From Bacteroidota bacterium (GTDB lineage: Bacteria; Bacteroidota; Bacteroidia; B-17B0; B-17BO), in contig CANHPI010000012.1 of assembly GCA_947462425.1 (NCBI GenBank), positions 1-18,420 on the forward strand: a DNA stretch of 18,420 nt, written 5' to 3'. Below, one piece after another: positions 7,436 through 16,023 of the stretch. Position numbers and translations under genes: made by a program. Within the stretch, counting starts at the first letter, position 1. Every line of letters starts with the position of its first letter. Below the pieces are notes generated by a model, which saw nothing but the letters and a program-made list of their open reading frames with translations, made no database searches and was not told the origin of the DNA.

Positions 7436-7915
7436 ATGAAATCAATTTATATTTTAGTAGCATCTATAATACTTTTCACAAGTTCTTGCAAAGAACAAAG
7501 TGCAGAAATTTCAACAAATGATGTCATGAACACAAAATCTGCCGATGGAAATACAAATGCAGATTTACCGGAAATTAAATTTGAGGAAGAAACTCATGAT
7601 TTTGGCCGTATAACACAAGGTGAAAAAGTAGCTTTTGGTTTTAAATTAAAAAATATCGGCGGATCAAATTTAATTATTTCTTCAGCTAATGGCAGCTGCG
7701 GTTGTACAATACCTGAATATCCTAAAAAACCAATTTTACCAGGTGAAGAAGCAATCATAAATGTTGTTTTTGCAAGTGAAGGAAAATCAGGCGTTGTAGA
7801 AAAATCAGTTACTATTGTTACTAACTGTGAACCAAGTACAAGAATTATTTACATTAAAGCAAATATTATTGTACCTACCAGCGCTAATCCAAACGAATTG
7901 CCAACGGCTCACTAA
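7436..7915 (+). CDS. DUF1573 lipoprotein
   Basis: This 159-residue protein has a lipoprotein signal (MKSIYILVASIILFTSSC, presumed lipidated C18), a low-complexity polar linker to about residue 43, then one DUF1573 domain. The domain signature is clear: FEEETHDFGRITQGEKVAFGFKLKN, then GCGCTIPEYPKKPILPGEEAIINVVF-like spacing (the visible string is GSCGCTIPEY), and an Ig-like beta pattern to the end. The family is widespread in Bacteroidota envelopes, and its function is not established. In this phylum the gene commonly sits next to yajC, as here with a 43-base gap, which suggests a link to envelope biogenesis. Envelope location is inferred from the lipobox. Confidence 0.83.
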   Translation: MKSIYILVASIILFTSSCKEQSAEISTNDVMNTKSADGNTNADLPEIKFEEETHDFGRITQGEKVAFGFKLKNIGGSNLIISSANGSCGCTIPEYPKKPILPGEEAIINVVFASEGKSGVVEKSVTIVTNCEPSTRIIYIKANIIVPTSANPNELPTAH

Positions 7916-7958
7916 CATATTAAAAATAAACCAATAACAAATCAAATAAAAAACAAAC

Positions 7959-8282
7959 ATGAACAATTTAGTAATTTTAATGGGCGGTGGTGCAGCTGGA
8001 GGAAATCCAATAACTCAAATAGTACCTTTAGTTTTAATCGTAGTAGTATTTTATTTCTTTATGATTAGACCTCAAATGAAAAAAGCAAAAGAAACAAAAA
8101 AATATATTGAGGCATTAAAAGTAAACGATAAAATTTTAACTATCGGTGGCATATATGGTACAATAAGCAAAATAAACGATGATGGAACTATCATCATTGC
8201 TGTTGAAGATGGATCGAAGATGAAGATTTCGAAAAATGCTGTTTCTCAAGATGCTACTTTATCTTTAAACCAAACTACCTAA
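7959..8282 (+). CDS. yajC: Preprotein translocase accessory subunit YajC
   Basis: This 107-residue protein has one N-terminal membrane segment (about 20-36, ITQIVPLVLIVVVFYFFMIR) followed at once by the family signature RPQMKKAKETKKY and a small cytosolic domain with the VNDKILTIGGIYGTISKI strand pattern. YajC associates with SecD/SecF and the SecYEG translocon in the inner membrane. The length and order match the family closely. A glycine-rich stretch, MGGGAAGGNP, precedes the membrane segment. The stop is only 4 bases before the next start, so co-translation with the YbbR-domain gene is likely. Confidence 0.92.
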   Translation: MNNLVILMGGGAAGGNPITQIVPLVLIVVVFYFFMIRPQMKKAKETKKYIEALKVNDKILTIGGIYGTISKINDDGTIIIAVEDGSKMKISKNAVSQDATLSLNQTT

Positions 8283-8286
8283 TAAT

Positions 8287-9252
8287 ATGAAATCGTCAAA
8301 TGCCATAACGCGCATTCGGCGTTTATTATTAAGTAAAAAAATTGTTACTTTTTTAATTTGTTTAGGCATTGCATCATTACTATGGATGGTGCATGCTTTA
8401 AACATAAATTACAAATACACCATTCACGTACCAGTAACATTTTTAAATCTCCCCGCCAACAAAGTCATAGTTGGAGAATTACCAGAAGTACTTGACATAG
8501 AAATTAAAGCGAGTGGATTAAAATTAGTTTTTATTACTCTGAAAAATAAAATAAATCCTGTAGTTATTGATTTTAATTTATTAAAAAATAACGCCAAATC
8601 TCAAGCATATTCAATTAGCAACGGAAATTTTAATTTACAAACTGCTATAAATTTTGATGTTGAAGTTCTTAAAATAAGACCAGATACGTTATTTTTTTCA
8701 GGGACTAAAGGAAAATCCAAACTATTACCCATCAAAGCAAACCTTAAGGTTAATTGTTTACCTGGATACTCTATTGTTTCAAAAACAATAATTAATCCTG
8801 CTTATGTTAGTGTAACCGGCGATAGTTTAGATTTGTTGAAAATGGATACAGTATTTACCTATTTTGTAAATTTAAAAGATATCAAAGAAAATTTTACATC
8901 CTCTGTTCATCTAAAAAAACCTTATTCTTCTTTAAATTACAATGTTAAGGATGTGCAATTAAGTTTTAGTGTTGACAAACTAACGGAAGCAACTATTAAA
9001 ATTCCTATTCAAATTATGAATAACGATGAAAAAGAAAATATAAAATTATTACCTAGCGTTGTTACCATTAAATATTTAGTTGCCATGAAAGAGTATGAAT
9101 CTGTAAATACTAATTCATTTAAGGCTATTGTAAACTACCAATATATTAAAGAAAAACGAAAAATTTTACCGGTAGAAATTATCAGAACGCCCTCTGAAGT
9201 GAAAATTATAAAAACAGAACCAAACTCAATTTCATATTTAATATATAAATAA
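8287..9252 (+). CDS. YbbR-domain (CdaR-like) membrane-anchored protein
   Basis: This 321-residue protein has a basic N-terminus (ITRIRRLLLSKK), one membrane segment at about 19-36, and an extracytoplasmic region of repeated YbbR-type beta modules (for example VPVTFLNLPANKVIVGELPEVLDIEIKASG, and IKANLKVNCLPGYSIVSKTIINPAYVSVTGD). In Firmicutes, YbbR/CdaR regulates the c-di-AMP cyclase CdaA. No cyclase gene is nearby, so I do not carry that role over. The conserved place between yajC and coaE is seen in many Bacteroidota. The TAA stop shares its last base with the coaE ATG, so translation is coupled. Confidence 0.82.
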   Translation: MKSSNAITRIRRLLLSKKIVTFLICLGIASLLWMVHALNINYKYTIHVPVTFLNLPANKVIVGELPEVLDIEIKASGLKLVFITLKNKINPVVIDFNLLKNNAKSQAYSISNGNFNLQTAINFDVEVLKIRPDTLFFSGTKGKSKLLPIKANLKVNCLPGYSIVSKTIINPAYVSVTGDSLDLLKMDTVFTYFVNLKDIKENFTSSVHLKKPYSSLNYNVKDVQLSFSVDKLTEATIKIPIQIMNNDEKENIKLLPSVVTIKYLVAMKEYESVNTNSFKAIVNYQYIKEKRKILPVEIIRTPSEVKIIKTEPNSISYLIYK

Positions 9253-9836
9253 TGATTGTAGGCTTAACAGGTGGCATAGGAAGCGGAAAAACAACAGTAG
9301 CAAGATTATTTGAAACAATGGGTTGTTCAATTTATAATTCCGACGAAAAAGCAAAAGAATTATATTATAATGACTCAGTAAAAAAACAAGTCATAAATTT
9401 ACTCGGGAACGAAGCTTATTTAAATGAGTATGAAATTAATAAAGAATATATTTCAAAAAAAATATTTTCAAATACACAATTACTTCAACAAATAAATAAA
9501 ATAATTCACCCAGCTGTAAAAGAAGATTTCATTCAATTTCAATCTAAACATTCGCCCGAAACCTTAATTATTAAAGAAACCGCATTACTATTTGAAACCG
9601 GAATTTACAAAGAATTAGATTATAGTATCTTAGTAACAGCACCAGTTTGGTTAAAAATTGAACGCGTAATAAAGCGAAACAAAGTAACAAAAGAAGATGT
9701 TGAAAAACGTATGTTAAGCCAATGGTCTGATGAACGAAAAACTCCACTTGCTAATTTTATAATCGTAAACGATAATAGTCAAGCCTTGATTCCGCAAGTA
9801 TTGCAAATTTTAAAAAAACTAAAACAACATGCATAA
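9252..9836 (+). CDS. coaE: Dephospho-CoA kinase
   Basis: This 194-residue enzyme performs the last step of coenzyme A synthesis: ATP-dependent phosphorylation of the 3'-OH of dephospho-CoA. The Walker A loop GGIGSGKT is at residues 7-14, followed by the family's segment with D31 in NSDEKAKEL. The lid region and later signature are visible as IIHPAVKEDF, LLFETGIYKELDYSILV and RVIKRNKVTKEDVEKRM. Length is normal. The start ATG overlaps the upstream stop by one base, and the end overlaps the next start by eight bases (ATGCATAA), which shows tight coupling on both sides. Confidence 0.93.
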   Translation: MIVGLTGGIGSGKTTVARLFETMGCSIYNSDEKAKELYYNDSVKKQVINLLGNEAYLNEYEINKEYISKKIFSNTQLLQQINKIIHPAVKEDFIQFQSKHSPETLIIKETALLFETGIYKELDYSILVTAPVWLKIERVIKRNKVTKEDVEKRMLSQWSDERKTPLANFIIVNDNSQALIPQVLQILKKLKQHA

Positions 9837-10251
9837 GCGTGATTATTTAGTAAAACAATTTGAAGAGTTTGGCAAGGTAATGGCTATTCTATTGGGATTA
9901 AAAAGGGATGAAAACTACCCAAAACTGTTTGAATTAATAAATGAGTCAATAAAAAAATATACATCTTCCGAAGTTGATTATGTTGAATCTTTAATCAATG
10001 AGCAATTCATTGATATACTTACCATAGAAAAAAAATTAAATGATGAGCAATTAAAAATGCTCGCTGATTTACTATTTGAAAAAGCAAACTATTATTTCAA
10101 TTCCCAACAAAATTCAGAGTTAAAATTAAAAGGTATAAATTGCTATAAAAAATCATATGTTATTTATTTATTTTTAAAAGAACAGACAACACTCACCTAC
10201 TCTTTAGATATGCATTACAAACTAGAGTTGCTATCTAAAATGAAACTCTAA
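9829..10251 (+). CDS. Unidentified 140-residue helical protein coupled to coaE
   Basis: I do not recognise this family with confidence. The protein has no signal peptide or membrane segment and is rich in Lys, Glu, Leu and Asn, with a predicted all-helical pattern: a first helix RDYLVKQFEEFGKVMAILLGL, then repeated helices through YKKSYVIYLFLKEQ, reminiscent of a small tetratricopeptide-like bundle. The N-terminal pattern faintly recalls the DUF6483 family, but I cannot verify this. The start overlaps coaE by 8 bases, and codon use looks like its neighbours, so it is a real gene in the same transcript. A role near coenzyme A or membrane metabolism would be only a guess from position. Confidence 0.7.
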   Translation: MHKRDYLVKQFEEFGKVMAILLGLKRDENYPKLFELINESIKKYTSSEVDYVESLINEQFIDILTIEKKLNDEQLKMLADLLFEKANYYFNSQQNSELKLKGINCYKKSYVIYLFLKEQTTLTYSLDMHYKLELLSKMKL

Positions 10252-10405
10252 TATTTTAGGCATTCATAATCATACCGCGCTTTAATTGCAATCCATTTTT
10301 CAAGCTAAGGTATAAAAAGCATTTTCGCTACAATTCTTCGCATAAACTTCTCTATTATTAGCACATATCATATACAATAAATATTAGGTTTTAAAACACA
10401 TTCTA
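10252..10405. other. Gap between the coaE group and the lpx group with no gene seen
   Basis: I see no reading frame with coding character, no tRNA-like fold and no clear terminator in this stretch. It ends at the lpxD promoter. It is the longest gene-free interval in the window. Confidence 0.6.
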
Positions 10406-10435
10406 TTGATTTTTTGTAGAAAATCTCTATATTTG
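10406..10435 (+). promoter_or_regulatory. Promoter of lpxD, adjacent to the start codon
   Basis: TTG at 10406-10408 and TATATTTG at 10428-10435 fit the Bacteroidota -33/-7 promoter (TTG, 19-base spacer, TAnnTTTG). Only four bases (AGAG) separate the -7 box from the ATG at 10440. Initiation at the usual distance would fall at or just beside the ATG, giving a leaderless or nearly leaderless message. Confidence 0.55.
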
Positions 10436-10439
10436 AGAG

Positions 10440-11474
10440 ATGGAATTTTCTGCAGGTCAAATAGCAGCCTTATTAGGCGGAACAGTAGAAGGGGATGAAA
10501 ACACAATGGTTTCTAACCTTTCAAAAATTGAAGAAGGTATACCAGGTACTTTGTCATTTTTAGCCAATCCCAAGTACACTAATTATATTTATGAAACCAA
10601 TGCAAGTATTGTTATTGTAAATAATTCATTAACACTCGAAAAAACAATAAAATCAACCTGTACATTAATTAGAGTAGAAGATTCTTACGCGAGTTTTGCT
10701 ACTTTATTAGAAATGTACAATCAATTTAAAGGTAATAAAGTTGGTATTGAACAACCTTCTTTTATTAGTGAAAATGCAAAACATGGCACAGATTGTTACA
10801 TTGGTGCTTTTGCATATATCGGTCAAAATGTAAAAATTGGGAATAACACAAAAATTTATCCTCACGTTTATATTGGCGATAATTGCATTATTGGAGATAA
10901 CACAATCTTATTTTCAGGAGTAAAAGTGTATCACGAATGCAAAATTGGTAACCATGTTACAATTCATGCTAATACAGTTATTGGTAGTGATGGATTTGGT
11001 TTTGCACCTCAGGATGGAAAAGAATTTGCTAAGGTTCCTCAAATTGGAAATGTAGTTATTGAAGATAATATTGAAATAGGATCAAATTGCGCAATTGATA
11101 GAGCAACGTTGGGTTCTACTACTTTACATAAAGGTGTTAAATTAGATAATTTAGTACAAATTGCACATAATGTAGAAGTTGGAGAAAATACCGTCATTGC
11201 AGGTTTATCAGGTGTTGCTGGCTCAACCAAAGTTGGTAAAAATGTAATGATTGCCGCTCAGGTGGGAATTGTTGGGCATATTAAAATTGCCGATGGAGTA
11301 AAAATTGCCGGACAAGCAGGTGTTGGTTCTTCTATTTTAAAAGAAAACGAAATAGTTCAAGGTTCACCATCGTTTCCATTAGGAGATTTTAGAAGAAGCT
11401 ATGTGCTTTTTAGAAACTTGCCAAAATTAAATGATAGAATTAGAGATATTGAGAAAAAATTGGGCAACGAGTAA
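10440..11474 (+). CDS. lpxD: UDP-3-O-(3-hydroxyacyl)glucosamine N-acyltransferase LpxD
   Basis: This 344-residue enzyme adds the second 3-hydroxyacyl chain, to the 2-amino group, in lipid A synthesis, in the cytosol as a trimer. The N-terminal uridine-binding domain (1-about 100) contains [23 protein letters not shown]. The left-handed beta-helix of hexapeptide repeats (about 105-310) includes the catalytic histidine H243 in VQIAHNV and the family string [12 protein letters not shown]-terminal helix ([25 protein letters not shown]) closes it. The ATG is firmly set by the conserved first residues [19 protein letters not shown]. It leads the group lpxD, lpxC-fabZ, lpxA. Confidence 0.95.
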   Translation: MEFSAGQIAALLGGTVEGDENTMVSNLSKIEEGIPGTLSFLANPKYTNYIYETNASIVIVNNSLTLEKTIKSTCTLIRVEDSYASFATLLEMYNQFKGNKVGIEQPSFISENAKHGTDCYIGAFAYIGQNVKIGNNTKIYPHVYIGDNCIIGDNTILFSGVKVYHECKIGNHVTIHANTVIGSDGFGFAPQDGKEFAKVPQIGNVVIEDNIEIGSNCAIDRATLGSTTLHKGVKLDNLVQIAHNVEVGENTVIAGLSGVAGSTKVGKNVMIAAQVGIVGHIKIADGVKIAGQAGVGSSILKENEIVQGSPSFPLGDFRRSYVLFRNLPKLNDRIRDIEKKLGNE

Positions 11475-11564
11475 ATATGACCATGATAAAATTTAAATAA
11501 ATAATTAAATCTAAAAACAGACATTATCTAATTATTGAATTGAGTAATTGACTATTTTAAAATT

Positions 11565-12995
11565 ATGAGCGATAAACAAAGAACCATTGACAAAGCAGTT
11601 TCTATAACAGGTAAAGGCTTGCACACAGGAGCTCCTGTAACATTAACATTTAATCCAGCTCCCGAAAATCACTGGTATAAATTTCAACGAATAGATTTAG
11701 AAGGTCATCCAATTATAGATGCAGATTGTGATTTAGTAGTTGATACGTCAAGAGGAACTACTTTAGAAAAAAATGGAGCAAGAGTTCATACTACTGAACA
11801 TGTATTAGCGGCTTTAGTAGGCATGGGAATTGACAATTGTTTAATACAAGTTACTGGTCCTGAAATGCCAATAATGGACGGCAGCTCATTAAATTTTATT
11901 GAAATTTTAGAAACTGTTGAAATTGTTGAACAAGAAGCTGAACGTAATTATTTTGAATTAACAGAAAACTTAACATACGAAGATCCCATTAAAAAAGTAG
12001 AGATGTTGGCGGTTCCTCAGGATGAATTTAGGGTAACCGTAATGGTTGACTATGGAAGCGAAGTACTAGGAACGCAACATGCCAGCATGTATAATGTAGG
12101 TGAATTTAAAAAAGAAATTGCTCCTTGCAGAACATTTGTTTTTTTAAGAGAACTAGAAGCATTGCTTGCTCACAACCTAATTAAAGGTGGCGATATGGAT
12201 AATGCCATTGTTTTAGTTGACAGCGATTTACCTGAAGAAAAATTAAATCATTTACGCAAAGTATTTAATAAGCCAGATGTTGAAGTAAAAGGACGTGGTG
12301 TATTAAATAACACAAAACTTAGATTTTTTAATGAACCTGCTAGACATAAATTATTAGATATTGTTGGCGACTTAGCATTAGTTGGCAGACCATTAAAAAT
12401 ACATGTTCTGGCTGCTCTCCCTGGCCATGCAGGCAATGTAGCTTTTGCAAAAAAATTAAAAGCTTTAGCTAAGACACAAAAGATTGAGAAAGACTATCCA
12501 AAAGTAGATTTATCACAACCACCACTATTAAATACAATTGAAATAATGAAGTTGTTACCTCACAGACAACCGATGTTATTAATTGATAAAATCATGGAAC
12601 TATCATTAGAACACGTAATTGGTGTAAAAAACGTGACAATGAACGAGGATATTTTCAAAGGCCATTTTCCAGGAAATCCAGTATTTCCAGGTGTATATTT
12701 AATTGAAGCCATGGCTCAATGTGGTGGAATTTTAGCTTTAAAAACAGTACCTGATCCAGAAAACTATTTAACTTTTTTCATGAAAATTGATGGAGTTAAA
12801 TTCAGACAGCAAGTTGTACCTGGTGATACCGTTGTATTTAGTTTACAATTAATTACTCCAATTCGTCGCGGTATTTGCCACATGAAAGGTGTTGCCTACG
12901 TTAACAATAAACCAGTAATGGAAGGAGAAATGATGGCGCAAATTGTAAAGCTGAAAGATACTGAAGTAAAAAATAAGGAAGCTCAATTAGTATAA
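11565..12995 (+). CDS. lpxC-fabZ: Bifunctional LpxC deacetylase / FabZ 3-hydroxyacyl-ACP dehydratase
   Basis: This 476-residue protein is a fusion of two enzymes. Residues 1-about 305 are LpxC, the zinc deacetylase that commits UDP-3-O-acyl-GlcNAc to lipid A: E78 and H79 in TTEHV, H261 and D265 in HKLLDIVGD, and H288 in LPGHAGN match the zinc and catalytic residues. Residues about 322-463 are FabZ, which dehydrates 3-hydroxyacyl-ACP: LLPHRQPMLLIDKI, catalytic H367 in GHFPGNP, and E381 in LIEAMAQ. Both active sites are complete. The fusion is a recognised Bacteroidota arrangement and joins enzymes that compete for the 3-hydroxyacyl-ACP pool. The linker is about 306-322. The 90-base gap after lpxD might contain a separate promoter, but I see no good -7 box in it. 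Confidence 0.95.
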   Translation: MSDKQRTIDKAVSITGKGLHTGAPVTLTFNPAPENHWYKFQRIDLEGHPIIDADCDLVVDTSRGTTLEKNGARVHTTEHVLAALVGMGIDNCLIQVTGPEMPIMDGSSLNFIEILETVEIVEQEAERNYFELTENLTYEDPIKKVEMLAVPQDEFRVTVMVDYGSEVLGTQHASMYNVGEFKKEIAPCRTFVFLRELEALLAHNLIKGGDMDNAIVLVDSDLPEEKLNHLRKVFNKPDVEVKGRGVLNNTKLRFFNEPARHKLLDIVGDLALVGRPLKIHVLAALPGHAGNVAFAKKLKALAKTQKIEKDYPKVDLSQPPLLNTIEIMKLLPHRQPMLLIDKIMELSLEHVIGVKNVTMNEDIFKGHFPGNPVFPGVYLIEAMAQCGGILALKTVPDPENYLTFFMKIDGVKFRQQVVPGDTVVFSLQLITPIRRGICHMKGVAYVNNKPVMEGEMMAQIVKLKDTEVKNKEAQLV

Positions 12996-13017
12996 GATTT
13001 CAATATAACAATAGAAT

Positions 13018-13791
13018 ATGATTTCACCTCTTGCAAACGTTAGTTCAAAAGCTCAAATAGGAAAAAATGTAACGATTGAACCATTCGCTACAGTATACGA
13101 GGATGTAGTTATTGGAGACAATACTCACATTCATCCAAATGCAATTATTTATCCAGATACTACTATTGGCAATGGATGTCAAATTTTTCCTGGAGCCTTA
13201 ATTGGTATTGTTTCTCAAGATTTAAAATATAAAGGAGAAAAAGCAAAAACTACTATTGGTAATAATACCATCATTAGAGAATATGCAACAGTTCATAAGG
13301 GTACAGCAGATAGAATGTTAACTGCAATTGGAGATAACTGTTTAATTATGGCTTACGCTCATGTTGCACATGATTGTATTATTGGAAACAATGTTATACT
13401 TGCAAATTATGTTGGTTTAGCAGGTCATGTTACAATTGAAGATTTTGTGATTATTGAAGGATATACAGCTATCCAACAGTTTATCATAATTGGTGCTCAC
13501 AGCTTTTTAGCAGGTGCATCAAAAGTTCGTAAAAATGTTCCTCCTTTTATTCGTGTTGCCCGCGACCCACTACAATATATTGGTGTAAATACAGTTGGTC
13601 TTTCGCGAAGAGGTTTTGATAAAGAGATTATCAATCAAATTGAAGATATATACCGTTTAATGTTTGTTCGCGGACATAATGTAACTAATGCTTTAGAATT
13701 GATAGAACAAGAGATACCTATTTCAAAAATAAAGACTCAAATTATAGACTTTATAAAAAATTCGAAAGACGGTATCGTAAAAGGAATATAA
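13018..13791 (+). CDS. lpxA: UDP-N-acetylglucosamine O-acyltransferase LpxA
   Basis: This 257-residue enzyme carries out the first step of lipid A synthesis, 3-O-acylation of UDP-GlcNAc. It is a left-handed beta-helix of hexapeptide repeats followed by a helical C-terminal part from about 190. Catalytic H118 lies in AHVAHDC (E. coli H125), H137 in LAGHV (E. coli H144) is present, and QDLKYKGE is at 67-74. Where E. coli has H160 in TAVHQF, this protein has Q153 (TAIQQF). G166 aligns with E. coli G173, the acyl-length ruler position, and so is compatible with long hydroxyacyl chains; this is inference. It begins 22 bases after lpxC-fabZ and is surely co-transcribed. Confidence 0.94.
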   Translation: MISPLANVSSKAQIGKNVTIEPFATVYEDVVIGDNTHIHPNAIIYPDTTIGNGCQIFPGALIGIVSQDLKYKGEKAKTTIGNNTIIREYATVHKGTADRMLTAIGDNCLIMAYAHVAHDCIIGNNVILANYVGLAGHVTIEDFVIIEGYTAIQQFIIIGAHSFLAGASKVRKNVPPFIRVARDPLQYIGVNTVGLSRRGFDKEIINQIEDIYRLMFVRGHNVTNALELIEQEIPISKIKTQIIDFIKNSKDGIVKGI

Positions 13792-13868
13792 ATTAATCAA
13801 TTTGGTTTTGAGCAATTTGATAATTAGTTTAAAATTTACTACACATAATTTACAACTCATAACTAAAA

Positions 13869-14840
13869 ATGTCACGTATACTTACAGGAATACAAAGCAC
13901 AAACATCCCTCATTTAGGAAATATTTTAGGAGCTGTTTTACCTGCCATCGAATTAAGCAAACAACATGGAAATGAATCTCTTTTTTTTATTGCAGATTTA
14001 CATTCATTAACTACCCAAAAAGATGCAACACAAAGAATAAATAGTGTAAACTCAGTTGCTGCAACTTGGTTAGCATTTGATTTTGATACAGAAAAAAACA
14101 TGTTGTATCGTCAAAGTCGCATACCTGAAGTGTGTGAATTGACCTGGTATTTAAGTTGTTTTACTCCATTCCCCATGTTAGCCAATGCACATTCATTTAA
14201 AGATAAATCGGAAAGATTAAGCGATGTTTATGCCGGATTATTTACCTATCCTGTTTTAATGGCTGCTGATATTATTTTATATGATGCCGAATTTGTTCCA
14301 GTTGGAAAAGACCAGGTACAACATATTGAAATTACCAGAGACATTGCATCTAAATTTAACTCACACTATAATAAGGAAATATTTGTAATACCCCAAGCAA
14401 AGATTGATGAAAACGTAATGATTGTTCCAGGAACAGATGGGCAAAAAATGAGTAAATCGTATAACAACTTCATCAATATATTTTTACCGGAAAAAGAATT
14501 ATTAAAATCTGTAAAAACAATTGTAACTGATGCAACACCTCTAGAAGAACCAAAAAATCCGGATACATGTAATGTGTTTAAACTATTTGCGTTGTTAGCT
14601 GATAATAATCAAATTTCAGAAATGCGAGCTAATTATTTACAAGGTGGTTACGGTTATGGTCATGCAAAAACAGCCTTGTATGAATTAATTTTATGTAAGT
14701 TTGAAAAACCACGTCACCGTTATACCAGTTTAATGAATGACACTAATACGTTAGAAAAAGAATTACAAATTGGCGAAGGTAAAGCAAGAAAAATTGCTCA
14801 AGAAAAATTAAAACAGGTAAGATCTATTTTAGGTTTTTAA
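13869..14840 (+). CDS. trpS: Tryptophanyl-tRNA synthetase
   Basis: This 323-residue class I synthetase charges tRNA-Trp. The HIGH-type motif is PHLGN (14-18) in GIQSTNIPHLGN, and the KMSKS loop is exact at 193-197 (GQKMSKSYNN). Other family marks are DLHSLT (43-48), GLFTYPVLMAADIILY and VPVGKDQVQHIEITRDIA. Length is usual for bacterial TrpRS (about 325-335). It follows lpxA by 77 bases without an obvious terminator, so it may be read from the lpx transcript or its own promoter. It ends about 70 bases before a strong palindromic terminator shared with the convergent gene. Confidence 0.95.
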   Translation: MSRILTGIQSTNIPHLGNILGAVLPAIELSKQHGNESLFFIADLHSLTTQKDATQRINSVNSVAATWLAFDFDTEKNMLYRQSRIPEVCELTWYLSCFTPFPMLANAHSFKDKSERLSDVYAGLFTYPVLMAADIILYDAEFVPVGKDQVQHIEITRDIASKFNSHYNKEIFVIPQAKIDENVMIVPGTDGQKMSKSYNNFINIFLPEKELLKSVKTIVTDATPLEEPKNPDTCNVFKLFALLADNNQISEMRANYLQGGYGYGHAKTALYELILCKFEKPRHRYTSLMNDTNTLEKELQIGEGKARKIAQEKLKQVRSILGF

Positions 14841-14910
14841 TTTTTAAATCAGTAAAAGAAAGAATGTAGACAAAGGCTATTGTGTAAAAATTATTGCCAA
14901 GATTTAAAAC

Positions 14911-14941
14911 AAAAAAGCTACAATAATATTGTAGCTTTTTT
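14911..14941. terminator. Bidirectional intrinsic terminator between trpS and the M23 peptidase gene
   Basis: A perfect palindrome has 15-base arms on either side of a single central base. In RNA the core stem is GCTACAAT pairing with ATTGTAGC, flanked by an A-run before and a T-run after, so it gives stem plus U-tract on both strands. It lies about 70 bases after the trpS stop and 7 bases after the convergent peptidase stop. Confidence 0.88.
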
Positions 14942-14948
14942 TAATGGT

Positions 14949-15971
14949 TTAAATTTTAATTTTCTGACCCAAACGCAATGTTTTATTCTGTTTAATGCCA
15001 TTTTTTTTGCAAATAGCTTTTATTGTAGTATGATTTCTTTGAGCGATGCGCCCAAGTGTATCTCCTTTTTTTACTTTGTAAATTTTACCAGATTTAGATT
15101 TTGAACCACTGACACGAGTTAAATTTAAATCTCTTTTTTGACGAGAATGTAAAGCTCTTAAATCATATTTAGTTTCAACATCTGATTTAGTAATCATTAC
15201 AGTGTTGTTTTTTAAATTGCCACTTGCAAAATCAATAAAATCTTCTGCATCAATAGCTTGGCCTAAATAACGCATTTCGAAATGTAAATGCGATCCAAAT
15301 GAATGCCCTGTGTTTCCACCTAATCCTATAACTTGCCCAGCTTCAACTGTTTGACCAGGTTCAACTAATATTTTTGATAAGTGAGCATAAACAGTTTCTA
15401 ACCCGTTTTTATGTCGTATTATAACAACATTACCATAGCTTCTGTTTAATTTAGCTATTCTTACCATTCCATCAAATGCAGAGCCAACCTTATCACCGGT
15501 TTCTAAATCAATGTCGGTACCATAATGAGGTCGTTTTTTTCTCCAACCAAATTCAGATGTTACATTCCCGTTAAATGGTAATACAAAACCACAATCTGTA
15601 GGTTCGGTAAGGTTAATAGTTGCTGAATCTTTTTTAAAACATTGAACAAAAGAGTAAGGATGAATAGTTGCAGTATCCCAACTTGCATATAAATCATTTG
15701 ATGGAAAAGCTAATAAAGAATCAACTTCTTCATCTTGATGATCATGTTCATCTGAAGAAACAGCTAAAATAAGTGGGTTTATTACAACTTTACTTGTATC
15801 ATCTCTTTTTACAATTTTCTTTTTTCCATCATCTTTAACCGGTTTCTCATCAGGTGTTAAAATTGATGAATTTGGTTTAATAATTGTAGTCAAGGCAACT
15901 GGAGAAAACGCACTTAAAAGTAATGATGTTCCCATCATTAATAAAAAGCTATATTTTTTTTTTGTTTTCAA
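14949..15971 (-). CDS. M23 family metallopeptidase with C-terminal LysM domain
   Basis: This 340-residue exported protein has a basic N-terminus and hydrophobic segment (about 7-27), then a polar, charged linker including DEHDHQDEE (75-83). The M23 LytM-type domain covers about 128-245: zinc ligands H149 and D153 in HYGTDID, H197 in YAHL, and H228 and H230 in SHLHFEM are all present, so it should be an active peptidoglycan endopeptidase cutting cross-link peptides. A LysM domain (about 297-340, YKVKKGDTLGRIAQ) binds the glycan. The start is TTG: the upstream in-frame codons contain only ATT and ATC before a stop, and the next ATG would remove the basic residues of the signal. It may be periplasmic or outer-membrane associated. 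Confidence 0.88.
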   Translation of the reverse strand: MKTKKKYSFLLMMGTSLLLSAFSPVALTTIIKPNSSILTPDEKPVKDDGKKKIVKRDDTSKVVINPLILAVSSDEHDHQDEEVDSLLAFPSNDLYASWDTATIHPYSFVQCFKKDSATINLTEPTDCGFVLPFNGNVTSEFGWRKKRPHYGTDIDLETGDKVGSAFDGMVRIAKLNRSYGNVVIIRHKNGLETVYAHLSKILVEPGQTVEAGQVIGLGGNTGHSFGSHLHFEMRYLGQAIDAEDFIDFASGNLKNNTVMITKSDVETKYDLRALHSRQKRDLNLTRVSGSKSKSGKIYKVKKGDTLGRIAQRNHTTIKAICKKNGIKQNKTLRLGQKIKI

Positions 15972-15995
15972 GATTGTAATTTATGCCTCTTAATG

Positions 15996-16003
15996 CAAAT
16001 ATG
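15996..16003 (-). promoter_or_regulatory. Candidate -7 box for the M23 peptidase gene
   Basis: On the minus strand this reads CATATTTG, five of six fixed positions of TAnnTTTG, 24 bases before the TTG start codon. Repeats at 16024-16063 lie just upstream and would be well placed to affect it. Confidence 0.3.
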
Positions 16004-16023
16004 TTGTTTTTTTTGGAAAAACT

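Noticed and set aside
10252..10439. Possible tRNA or small RNA in the longest gap
   Set aside because: I could not form a cloverleaf or any strong stem, and no T-run terminator is present before the lpxD promoter.
11565..12995. LpxC-FabZ fusion as a novel arrangement
   Set aside because: The fusion is an established feature of Bacteroidota and both active sites are normal.
14880..15104. 74-codon open frame on the + strand after trpS
   Set aside because: It runs through the palindromic terminator and antisense to the LysM end of the peptidase gene.
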